From Thereva unica (taxonomy: Eukaryota; Arthropoda; Insecta; Diptera; Therevidae): 64,000 nt of DNA. Numbering within the stretch: position 1 is the stretch's first letter; each line of letters starts with the position of its first letter. This document shows, piece by piece, positions 10,680 to 20,144 of the stretch. The stretch lies in the NCBI GenBank assembly GCA_949987705.1, contig OX465282.1, positions 4,576,501 to 4,640,500 on the forward strand. Reading direction: 5' to 3'. A program made the position numbers and the translations under genes. The notes under the pieces were generated by a model. It saw only the letters and a program-made list of their open reading frames with translations. It was not told the DNA's origin and searched no databases.

Positions 10680-11479
10680 CTATACCTTTTCAACTTCAAA
10701 TTGGGACTAAACAATTTCAAATTGAGACTAAACAGTTTCAAATTGGGAGTAAACAATTTCAAATTGGGACTAAACAATTTCAAATTGGGAATAAACAATT
10801 TCAAATTGAGAATAAACAATTTCAAATTGGGATCGAACAATTTGAAGTAATAAATGAACAACTATTAGTAAAGATTAAAGTATTAATTATTTTTAATAAG
10901 TCTGGAATAAATATGAACACAGATAAACAACATAAAAACATTATTTAAAAACGAACATCCACCATATTTAATGCATTGCACCTTTGAACATGGGCAGTTT
11001 TGTGCAATTCACAACAGTTTGATTTCTTTTATCATTAATTAACATGGTTTGTAACCGTTGTAAACGATATTCGGCTTGAGTCATATTAGCCCTGTCGTCA
11101 CCGGTTAGAATTTGTAGCGTTTAAATTGCTAATTCTATTTTAACGTTAGCTTTTAAGCTTGAACAAGCGTGCTCGATAGTTAGTCCTTGGACTATATGGT
11201 CCAAGTCTAAGTCGGGAATGTTTTCTGCTTGATATTCTAAAAGTTGCTGAGCATAATTACGCCTTTTAATTTTATTTTTCTCGCTGTTCGCTCTTTGTGG
11301 TTCCTTATGCATATCTTTTCATGTAAATAACATACCATCTAAAGTTAAAGAAAGAAAATTTTTGGTAATTTTAACTTGAAATTGTTTAGTCCCAATTTGA
11401 CATTGTTTAGTCCCAATTTGAAATTGTTTAATCCCAATTTGATATTGTTTAGTCCCAATTTGAAGTTGAAAAGGTATAG
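10680..11479. mobile_element. Fold-back element with 21-bp tandem-repeat arms (copy 1)
   Basis: Begins CTATACCTTTTCAACTTC and ends with the exact reverse complement (to 11479). Each arm is a tandem array of a 21-bp unit, consensus AATTTCAAATTGGGACTAAAC: about seven units at left (10695-10848) and four at right (11370-11465). The centre matches copy 2 at 52658-53767. No clear duplication is seen. It interrupts the HAFTGCD protein between residues ...AFMNIS and ...LSDETF. Confidence 0.8.
11100..11330 (-). pseudogene. Mariner/IS630-like transposase C-terminal remnant
   Basis: The minus strand encodes LDLDHIVQGLTIEHACSSLK followed by ANVK, which corresponds to the ...SPxLNPIEHxW...K end (third acidic residue block) of DDE_3/Tc1-mariner type transposases. 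The homologous, better-preserved remnant is at 53.1-53.6 kb. Only this end survives, so the element is non-autonomous. Confidence 0.5.
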
Positions 11480-12128
11480 TTGGGCTATCGGATGAAACGT
11501 TCAATGTTTTAGAAGAGTTTGTATGTCAAATGTACACCTTAAAAGAGATAAACCGAGTTAATGATGGTAGAATGGCTATTTTTTCTGCGAATTACAAGAC
11601 ATCAAAAGTAACTGAAACTTTTTTAAAGAAAATGAAGAGTTTTGATAGTTCCTCTCTACCACCATGTAAAAGCGAGTTGAGACAGCAAATAAAACGTAGT
11701 TGCTATATAGCTACTCTCTGGACACACGCCTATTTAAAAGTTCCAACGCGTTACAAACCAGAAGAATAGGGGTGGAAGCTCAGTAATGATGATGATGAGG
11801 ATCTGAAGCTTCTATTCAACTGGTTTGATGGTGACGAGGTGCCACCTCAAGTGTCAGACGTTATTGTTGAAGATATTGAGGAAGATGAGATATCAACTAC
11901 ACATGCTATACATACAAACATATATGCGTAACTAGGTTTAACAACTATGACCCTGATAGCGATAGTTAATGAGTCTATCATATTTATGTATATAAAAAAT
12001 AATATTAGTATTTATTATTATGAATATACAAATAAAAAATTTGAAAATTGGAAAAAAGAAAATCAATTTATTTATGATAAAAGTATATCAATTATTATTT
12101 ATCTGAAAATGATGTTTTACTTTTATTT

Positions 12129-12326
12129 CTTCTTCTTCTTTGATCCGTTAGCTGGCGGTCCGAGCGGGACGTGTCCGCAACGGATACGCTGCTGTCGGTG
12201 CCGCTTTGAAAAATGCGGTTCCTTACCTAGTTTCTTCGGTCATCATAGTGAACGATTCTGGTCAACTCGGCAGGTCGACCACCCCCCTCCTTTCACACCC
12301 TAGGCTTGGGACCATGCGACGGTGGA
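12129..12326 (-). mobile_element. 5'-truncated LINE 3' end with 15-bp target duplication
   Basis: Homologous to the 3' tail of the LINE at 34.85 kb (shared TTTGATCCGTTAGCTGGC and a (GAA)n-type tail, seen as CTTCTTCTTCTTT on the plus strand). It is flanked by a perfect 15-bp duplication GTTTTACTTTTATTT at 12114-12128 and 12327-12341, so this is a complete, severely truncated insertion of under 200 bp. A microsatellite-like tail in place of poly(A) is usual for RTE-type LINEs. Confidence 0.85.
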
Positions 12327-12559
12327 GTTTTACTTTTATTTAATCACATACAATACCCAACTACTCATTATATCTTAAAAATATACCATAAATATGCTAC
12401 CAGATGTGTATATACACTCATTTTAACTAAATTTAATATATAAAACTTGATTTTACGATTTTCCAACTTCAACTGGAGATGGCATGGGTTTCTACAAATA
12501 GGAAAGAGATGGGCAAGTGGAGAAGTATTATATATGTCGTAACGAATCCTAATGTTCAA

Positions 12560-13125
12560 ATCCCATCTCCTGCAAAATCACTTGGGTCATACCCAAAATC
12601 GCCACAAAATCAAAAGCCGCCAAAATGGAAACCTTGATTACATATGAGATGGGCACCTGAATTTGGGCTATTGGTGGTCTATCTCACCATTATATCAAAT
12701 CCCATCCTCTGCAATATCACTTTGTTTAACTGGACTAAACTGACATTTTCAAAAATTCCCAAAATTCAAACCTAACCTCCAAATGAGATGGCGAACGGAA
12801 TATGAGGTGGGAGCAACCCAATTTACCTATATACCAAGTCCCATCCTCTGCAATATCACTTTTTTCATGGTCAAGAAATCTACAAGTTCAAAAGGTCATA
12901 AAATTAAAACTTAAGTAGACTCGAATTGGCGATTAGTCTTAATCAGTTGTGCTTTAAGTAATCTAACATATATCAAAGGCCCATCCTCTGCAAAATCACT
13001 TTGCAAATCTGTCACTAGCTCTTGGACTATTAAATTGAATCATTTCATTTAAAGAAGAAAATTTCAAATTTACGCAGCTGTCAAACAATAGGTAGGCCAT
13101 GACGCTATTGAAACTAAACTGAAAT
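12560..13125 (-). repeat. Right arm of long inverted repeat
   Basis: Reverse complement of the 8925-9460 arm, with the same ~140-bp subrepeat motif inverted (CCCATCCTCTGCAATATCACTT repeated in the arm). A small indel near 13035-13080 distinguishes the arms. The spacer between arms is about 3.1 kb. Confidence 0.8.
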
Positions 13126-13137
13126 AAAATAAGCAAT

Positions 13138-13372
13138 ATAGTATACTCAATATACGTTGGATCTATGGCGGCCGTCTCAGGAGGGCGGATTAACACTTTC
13201 TTCACAACTTACTCGACATGGGTGTCAAATGAAAGGGTATGATAAGTAGAATGCAATACGAAATGTAGTATACTCAATATACCGTTAGATCCATGGCGGC
13301 CGTTTCAATAGGGCGGTTAACATTTTCTTCACAACCCCTTCGACATGGGTATCAAATGAAAGAGTATGAGAG
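13138..13372 (+). repeat. Two-unit tandem repeat, ~128 bp
   Basis: Two similar units, each with TAGTATACTCAATATAC, a GGCGGCCGT block, TTCTTCACAAC and ATGGGT(G/A)TCAAATGAAAG. The unit starts are near 13138 and 13265. No coding sense. Confidence 0.7.
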
Positions 13373-13398
13373 TAGAAAGATGTCGAAATGAGTAAGAG

Positions 13399-13453
13399 AA
13401 CTTAATATTAAAAATAAGGTACCGAAAATATACCTTATTTTTAATATTAAGTT
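13399..13453. repeat. Perfect 23-bp hairpin
   Basis: AACTTAATATTAAAAATAAG continues to a 23-base stem (13399-13421), pairs perfectly with 13431-13453, and leaves a 9-base loop CCGAAAATA. It could be a cruciform or a hairpin transcript; nothing ties it to a gene. Confidence 0.8.
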
Positions 13454-14597
13454 GCTTACACAGAATTGGACAGAAGCTCAACTCTGAACTCTCAACTTTT
13501 CTAAACCACAAAATTCTGTGATCTCGATAGGGTTAAATTTTTTTTAGAAACTTTCAAAGACTGATTTATGCACATCGCTACTGGGTCGACTAAATAGAAT
13601 TGTCACTGTATAAGAGGAGTTGATAGCCAGCACCTGTGAAATATAAACACATTTTACCCTTGATAAAACCCCATTTCTACGAAAGGATACTATTAAATAA
13701 CCTTTGGCATCACACCTTTAAAGAAAAGAAAAAAAAGGGGATGACATATAAAGATGTATTATGACACAAGAGTTATATCCCATGGCTGGTGAAATGATCC
13801 TAAGTCATCTTCGGGGCAAGCTTGCCCCAAACATTACAGTTTCAGATTTTCACCGTTGGGATTACTGGAATGGTACAGAAATGGTATATGCTTTTCAAGA
13901 CCATCAATCATAATAGCAATAAGGTAAGAAGGATCTAGGAAAATCCAAGGTGAGTTTCTTGTTGCTTTGTTTTGATTGTCAAGGTGACTTGGAAGGTGCT
14001 TAGAGATATTTTTAATAGGATAAGAAAAACCTCTCACCCTTTTGCAATCATCTCTTTCCATTCTCATTTCGCAAGCTTACTGGATAACAAAATTTCTCGG
14101 GTATTTGATGTCATTTAAGTTATATAACATGAGAAATAATGATTTTCCGAGATTTCTTTTCAAGTCAAAATATGTATAATTTTCAAGTCTCTTCACAAAA
14201 GCCACATAAATATCATCTTTCTTACCTCAAGTTTGTGTTGTTCTTCTTCAACAAGTACCAAAAAATGAAGCTCCAAAAACTCTTCTTATGCGTGGGGCAA
14301 TAACATTTAACCATTCCCAAAAAAGAAAGTCACAGAACGTTTATAAAAAAAAAATACAGGTACTCCGCCACCACCCAAAAAGGTACCAAAAAAAAATTAC
14401 CTGAAATTATTCAGTCGTTGTTCTTGTGAAATTCCCTGGCATGGGTGGAGGGTCAATAAAATATACTGGAGGAGTGAATACGTTGGAGAGACAAATGTAT
14501 TATATCAATTTCTTGTATTACATGAAACAAAGCAGCTTGGATGTCACCCTCTTTAAGATGGAAAATGAAAATTCCAAAGTGTCTTTTCTTTCCCTTA
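13454..14597. other. No recognisable gene
   Basis: AT-rich spacer. A 77-codon minus-strand ORF (13834-14067) has no motif I recognise. Its upstream minus-strand sequence near 14222 offers a splice-donor-like GAG|GTAAGA, but that is insufficient to call an exon. Confidence 0.4.
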
Positions 14598-14962
14598 CCC
14601 AGCAAACATCATCTCGAAGTTTAGAGTGCTTCGAAAAATTCTCGAACAGGAAGAGAGCGAGAAAGAAATACTTTGAAATAAAATTACGGTAATATTTCGT
14701 TTTTACGAAAAAAAATCGAAATTTTAAAAGAAGAGAACCGCGTACAATACTAAAAGTAAAATTCGACTTTAAAAGGTTTCGAGAATTTTTCGTTTTGGCG
14801 AAAAAAACGAAAGAAACTCGAATCGCTTTTGCGATTCGACCTAGCGGTCCTTTTCGTTCTTTTTTACTTCGATTTCAATTCGAAAACGGCTTCGAGATCG
14901 CAGTTGTAGTTCATTTTAACGATTAGCTTTCGATTCGATCTCAAATCATAATGTTTGCTGGG
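14598..14962. mobile_element. MITE with CCCAGCAAACAT ends
   Basis: Inverted ends CCCAGCAAACAT / ATGTTTGCTGGG, with TA just outside on both sides. The interior is rich in TTCGAA/TCGAAT-type inverted motifs (for example TCGAATCGCTTTTGCGATTC). 365 bp, no ORF. Superfamily uncertain. Confidence 0.65.
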
Positions 14963-15504
14963 TAGGATACGCTTGAATTTCGCACCAACAACGCTGCTGC
15001 GTCGGAATATTTGGATATACAAAAACAAAATGAACACACAATAAAGATGAGAAAAAATAAAAGGAATTATGCAAATTTTTTGGGTCTCGAGAAATGATAT
15101 TTTCTCGATTTCGCTTTAATAATTTATGCTATGCCAAAATGGGTTGCACAAGTGGTGCAATTAATTGTGGTACCTAGTAGAAATTTAAGGGTGTATATTT
15201 TCTTGTTTTTTCATTCGAATTTTTGAGATATCCTCGCCAGTTCATAAAGTCATTGATCCATTATAGATGAGGACGTACATATGCCGCCAGACGCAAAAGC
15301 TTCGTCGGATGAGGGATATGTGTAGAACTCCAAGCAACAATTTCTTGCATCTACTTTTTACTTGGGTGAACCGTGAACGCAAGCTTGAACTGACTCAAAT
15401 AAGCAATTTATAACTTTTGTGGGCAGTAGAAGAAAATTGGGCGTACTACTCACATGGGGCCGTAAACATTATGGAGGGATACCTTTTACCGAGAGTCAAG
15501 GATT
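14963..15504. other. No recognisable gene
   Basis: Mixed-composition spacer between two MITEs, without coding or repeat signature. Confidence 0.4.
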
Positions 15505-15513
15505 ATCTTTACC

Positions 15514-15706
15514 CATGGTAGAATAATACAAGGTAGGCTCATAAGGAAAAGCTCTATTTCCATCTTGAAAAGCTTAAACGTAATTTGTTAGAGAAAAGAT
15601 ATTAGTGACGTCAGGGGAAATCTTTTTCCCTTATGAACTGAGATCTGACTGACGTCACGAAGCCAGAGCTTTTACTTATGAGCCTAGCTTGTATTATTGT
15701 ACCATG
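15514..15706. mobile_element. Symmetrical MITE with 9-bp duplication
   Basis: 193 bp with ~42-bp inverted ends (about 38 of 42 match) beginning CATGGTA(G/C)AATAATACAA. A perfect 9-bp duplication ATCTTTACC lies at 15505-15513 and 15707-15715. A 9-bp target is characteristic of Mutator-like elements; a P-like origin (8 bp, CATG start) is the alternative. TGACGTCA-like motifs occur inside. Confidence 0.75.
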
Positions 15707-15716
15707 ATCTTTACCC

Positions 15717-16439
15717 ACAATCCGTAAAATGCTTAAAGATCAAATACTTTAAGACTCTTCTGTCCCAAAGAAAAGCTCACACAATTGTTTTTAAAGCTTG
15801 TTGGTATAGAAAATTATAGCTTTCAGGGCCACGTACGTAACCATCTCATCTCATCTCAAGCCACATGACATCGTTGTTATAAATTAATAAAACAGCTTAC
15901 TCAGATGAGAAGATTGCTCATTCAAAATATCTCGGACTTATAGATTTTACACATGGCGAATGCGGTGAAAGGTTATCGAGTTACCCCAACTCTTGAATTT
16001 TCTACGGAGTGACCTAGGTTGATGTTCATGGTAAAACGTACTTTCGTTGATGTATGCGGCCCATAGTATCGGTGGAGAAAACTGCTTTCCAGAGCTTGAT
16101 CCTTGAAAGCTTTTAGAAATGCTTGAAACGATAGACCTATCTGTCCGTCTGTTGTATCTTGTCTGACTGTCTAGTCTGCCTGACTATTTGGTCTGATTGG
16201 TCTATATAACTTTTTATCTGTATAGTTGTATATCAGTGCAGCTGTAACCGTCGGTGAGGCGACATGTCTGTGAAACTGTTCGATGATATTTACAAAACGA
16301 AAGAGGCATACCCTGTCAGGGCTGGTAAAATGGAATTAGATAGACTGGACTCTTAGTGTGGAAATCCGATAGAGGATGGGATGCGGAAGCGGCGACTACC
16401 GGATATTGGAAACGTAGCGGGTAAGGAGTCGAGTCGAAG
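15717..16439. other. No recognisable gene
   Basis: Spacer. A CTGTCTGTCTG-like low-complexity patch lies at 16140-16200. The last ~100 bp may belong to the gypsy remnant that follows. Confidence 0.4.
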
Positions 16440-16870
16440 GTGAACCTACCGCGTTCGAGGCGAAACGAAGTTATTCAGCGAGATATTCATCAAGCCAAGT
16501 CTTCCGAAGGGATTCGTAAAGGCCTGCATTCCATGCTAGAAATCCAAGGTCCACCGACACTAGACATTATCAGGCCGATGTTGCCCCCGTCAAGAGGATA
16601 CCGGTACTGCATGACACATCGACCGCTTTACTCGATGGCCTGAGGCCTTACCAATGGCGGTCAGAACGGCTGAGACAGTAGACCGTCTTTTCGTGGAGGG
16701 TTGGATTGCAAAATACGGCGTACCGCTGAGAGTCACAATGGATTTGGGGTGACATCCCTATTTTGACCGTTGCATTAGAAATCACGTATTTATGGACTCC
16801 ACTGCATCACCCATAGGCGAACGGCGTCCTGGAACGGTGGCACTTGAACTTGATAATGTGCCGTAAGTCG
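16440..16870 (+). pseudogene. Ty3/gypsy integrase remnant
   Basis: Frames carry KSKVHRH (end of the integrase zinc-binding region), LDIIRPMLPPSRGYRYCMTH (degenerate first catalytic Asp block, normally HxDIVGPLPPS..GYRY) and AETVDRLFVEGWIAKYGVPL followed by RVTMDLG, which corresponds to the RYGVP..TDQG second Asp block. Stops and frameshifts are frequent, and the third acidic block is unrecognisable. No LTR is identified nearby. Old fragment. Confidence 0.75.
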
Positions 16871-17440
16871 AGTAACTACATAAGGTCTACATTTTAGCCC
16901 GACCTTTAGTCCAATCAATCTACGAAAATCCATCTAATAATTGCCATCAGGAAAAAAATGGTCATATAGGAAAAAAAAATTCTAAAAAAGATAGCGTTTT
17001 CTTTTTCGGAATTTGGAATGGCGAACCTAACCAAAAAAATCCCGGAAAGTGTAAAAAACGCTTTTTAGCGAATAAAAGAAAAACGTGACCTCGGATCGAA
17101 AAAAATCAATTTATAAAGTTGTAGCTATTCAAATTATCTTATATTGAGATATAGGTTATGGTAGAAAATATAGAGAAAATTGGGAAAAACTGTCGAAAAT
17201 CACGTTTTTTAATTTGTTAATAACTTTTGTTTAACGCCACTTACATATTTGTTCTTTGGTACAAATATTGCTTCTTAATGGCTGAAATAATTGTGCTATT
17301 TTTGTTGCGAAATATTGTACAGTTTCCTTGAAATTTCACTTTTTGTAAAAAAGGGGTTCTTGTAAAAACGTTCCTCTTGGTCCATGGATTTCTCTGGATC
17401 AACGTTGGAGAGCTTAAAATTTTCTTCAAAGATTGTACTA

Positions 17441-17643
17441 GCATCTACAAGTAAAAAAAGTCGATTTAAAATGCTTACATTGCTCAAAACGGCCCCCAAA
17501 AACGTACAAATAATGAAAAAAACATAGATTTGGTTTAAAAAACTCATTTTCTGAGTCTGTTTTTTCATTATTAATATGTATTTAGGGGCCATTTTGAGCA
17601 ATTTAAGCATTTTAAATCGACTTTTTTTACTTGTAGATGCTAG
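17441..17643. repeat. Near-perfect 57-bp inverted repeat
   Basis: TAGCATCTACAAGTAAAAAA and onward (17441-17500) pairs with 17584-17643, with an ~83-bp spacer. The arms differ at only a few positions. Probably a small palindromic MITE; the adjoining TAGATGCTA duplicate at 17638-17656 blurs the border. The minus-strand ORF across it is a by-product of symmetry. Confidence 0.7.
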
Positions 17644-17719
17644 TGTAGATGCTATTGGAAAGGGCACGCTTATTCGGCAGCCAGATCAATTCAGTCTTTC
17701 AAATCATTAAAAAAATGTA

Positions 17720-18110
17720 GGTACCCTTATAAAAGCTTTGCTTAACCTTTATAAGCTTTTAAAGCTTTCCTTTATACTTTAAAAGCTTTTTTCAAGCTTT
17801 AGAAGCTTTTGTTTTATTCTTAAATGCATTAGTTTAAGCTTTACAATTGAAGCTTTAAAAGCTTTTATTTAAGCTTTAAAAACTTTTCTTTAAGCTTTAA
17901 ACGCTTTTGCTTTAGATTTATAGGTCTTTGTTTTTTTATGTGATAATCTAAACTCAGGTATCACCCTTTGTACCACTAGTACGCCATGTCGTATAAGTCA
18001 TGGTGCATTGTCCAGTAGTAAGCTTAGCTTGAAGGATAGAGAGAAGATTTAAAAGCTTTAAAAGCTATTTTTGCCTTAAAAGTCTTTTTTCAGCTTTGAA
18101 AAGCTTTTGT
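17720..18110. repeat. AAGCTTTTAAAGCTTT low-complexity array
   Basis: At least ten loosely spaced AAGCTTT/AAAGCTT units with spacing of 10-30 bp, interrupted at about 17930-18045 by unrelated sequence. Self-complementary, non-coding. Confidence 0.7.
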
Positions 18111-18129
18111 TCAACCTAAACTATTGGAA

Positions 18130-18245
18130 ATCTCTCTCACGTCTTAGTCAGGCTAAAGGGCTAATAAGACCCTCTGCCTTAAGGGGCATTATCACTCTAA
18201 ACAGGCCGGACCTTAGGTTCTTGATCTGGCTGACCGTATGAAGCA
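18130..18245 (+). pseudogene. LINE C-terminal fragment, opposite orientation
   Basis: The plus-strand sequence CTTAAGGGGCATTATCACTC and its context matches the minus-strand C-terminal region of the RNase H LINE at 32.5 kb. The adjoining RT/RNase H remnant at 18290-19245 is on the minus strand, so this piece is inverted relative to its expected partner. Confidence 0.6.
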
Positions 18246-18289
18246 GCGTTGTTATCCCCCATATTTTTGCTCGCCAGGCTCTGAAGAAT

Positions 18290-19245
18290 GTCGCACCCTA
18301 CAACTATTTTGGAAGAAAATTCCACTATGAGAATGTCATGGTGCCAGCTGAACTATCCTCAAAGATTCTACTGTTGAAGCTTTCAAACCCTTTTCAAGAA
18401 TGAGGCTAGTACAGGTCTCAATGGTATGTATTCTAGTCTGGAAAACATTGCAGTTGAGATCTCGAGTAGGCTTTCAACAACAGACTCTGCACCATATTCC
18501 ATGTGGAGGTTTTTTAGGTCCCAGGAAGGATGAGCTCCTATCACTTGCACTTGAAACCTCAGTTCAATAACCGTATGGTCTGATATGCGGCGAATTGAAA
18601 TGTTTGGGATACCGTTGCGGATATCCAAATGTCCTTTGTCTGAATTGGGCCAGTTCAGAGAGATTTGAAGTCCCAAGGCACTTATAACGTAGATTGCCAT
18701 ACGAACAAGTACAATTGAGTCAATCTAATGATTGCTTCCATTGCAACTTTGGGACTGAAGGCAAGCAAGCCATTGCATTCTGGTGCACTGGAGGAGCCCC
18801 ATGACTTGTTTAAGATTTTCTTATACATATTAGTGGCTTTACTGATGGCGTAGTCCAGTTGAGCGTTCGGGCTCAGCTTCTTGTCCAGCATTACTCCGAG
18901 ATGTTTGACGGAGTCTGAGTCAAGTCAAACTTCGCGAATACAATTATGGTTAGTTAAATCCTTTACATAGCCGATGATATTGAAACCAGATTCGTGCAGT
19001 TTGGTCAAAAGTTCATCAAACACCTGTGGACGTGTAATAGAATAAATCTCACATCCTAAAACCATGTATTTTTTTCACTCAGTTGTGTATGGATCCAGGT
19101 TCCTGAGAGTCAATGCTCTACAAAGGGAATGGCAGCCATCGAAAGCACCCTCGATGTCAAGGAACAGCATATCTTGGCACCCTTTCAATACTTTAATACT
19201 GGGATAGAGGGCTGCTTACTACATAGATGTCATTTGCATCTTTTA
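18290..19245 (-). pseudogene. LINE RT C-terminus and RNase H remnant
   Basis: Minus strand in order: MLFLDIEGAFDGCHSLCRAL (RT motif A), GYVKDLT in place of GYADDLT (motif C with catalytic Asp lost), SVKHLGVMLDKKLSPNAQLD (thumb), then an RNase H-like stretch with LLEISTAMFSRLE and IFEDSSAGT (normally IFSDSQAAL). Same family as 32.3-33.5 kb, probably the I-like group that carries RNase H. Many frameshifts; inactive. Sequence between 18246 and 18290 is a rearrangement point. Confidence 0.72.
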
Positions 19246-20144
19246 GTATCTGCAAATTTTTTGGACTAATGTTTGCTGGTAAACATTGCAGTTAAGGATA
19301 GAAAGGACAAAGTGGCTGCCAGTGTAAAGTGCTCTCTCTCTCTGAAAGCTCTATCCCTAGCATTAAAAATTATAATCCAGGAATAACGAATACATGATTT
19401 TATCCACTCCGTTACTAAACCCAGAAAATATTCCATATATAGAAACACAAACCACTGCATAATCGCTGCCATTTCAGTTCCAACTTTAACCCATACTCTA
19501 TCTCTGTCTCTAAAAAAAAATATGAATCCTGGAGTAAATGGAGTAAATTTATGGAGCTATTTTTTTTTTTTTTACAAATTGAAATCGCTGCAGATTTTCT
19601 ATATCTAAGTTTTTTTTTTTTTATTCAACTTTACTACCCCCATTGTAATGGGGTAGCGTTTTCGTTGTTTCAATAAAGTTTTTGGCGACATTTCAGTACA
19701 ATGCACTGCAGAAGATAATAGGGATTCTGCAGTTAACTCCTGTGCATTTAATCAGACCAGACGGTCTGGAGCCGGAAAAATGCATAAAAGGATAATAAAG
19801 GATTCGTTCTATGTGTATATGTGTACTATGTGGTTGGCCTTTCGTGAATGATGAAAATCAATATTGAGTAAATTATGGAGGGTTGGATGAATTCTTTTGT
19901 TGTAAAGCTTTAGAAAAGGATGATATTATAGTGCAATTTTTATGTACCTAGGATGAAAGGATCTAGTCTTTATAGTGAAGATCCTTTGATAAATTGCGAA
20001 TGAAGCTGTAAAACGGTTTAGTTTATATTCTACATAATAAATTTCAGTAAAATGGAAGGATAGTTTTAAAAAGGATTGAAAGGAGTTGGTCTATACAGAA
20101 CGATAGTGATTTTTCTTGATAATATAGAATACAAGAAGAAGTTT
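19246..20144. other. No recognisable gene
   Basis: AT-rich with poly(T) tracts at about 19560-19620. Its far left may still belong to the LINE. No conserved motif is seen. Confidence 0.4.

Larger units (their letters stand above)
10455..11935 (+). pseudogene. Uncharacterised transposon-associated protein, HAFTGCD type, interrupted
   Basis: Left part (about 10455-10679) encodes LPAFHAFTGCDFNPSFYRRG and KPFELMEQN. The right part (11480-11933) encodes EEFVCQMYTLKEINRVND, SSLPPCKSELRQQIKRSCY, a stop after KPEE (11769), then GWKLSNDDDEDLKLLFNWF. I recall this order (LPALHALTGCD ... LPPC.. ... GWK ... W) from a widespread uncharacterised protein family in invertebrate genomes whose function is unknown to me. 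The copy is broken by an 800-bp fold-back element (10680-11479), and upstream coding may have been displaced by the SINE ending at 10432. It sits between the two arms of the 8.9/13.1-kb inverted repeat and may be cargo of that structure. Confidence 0.6.

Noticed and set aside
10695..10848. CRISPR-like array
   Set aside because: The 21-bp units are directly contiguous with no unique spacers, occur inverted on the other side of the element, and the genome is eukaryotic.
10601..10861. Repetitive NLKLF/NFKLG proteins over the fold-back arms
   Set aside because: 21-bp units (seven codons) have no stop in some frames, so ORFs arise automatically on both strands, also at 52549-52839 and 53592-53885.
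17296..17667. 123-codon minus-strand ORF
   Set aside because: It spans the 17441-17643 inverted repeat, whose symmetry produces it; no domain.
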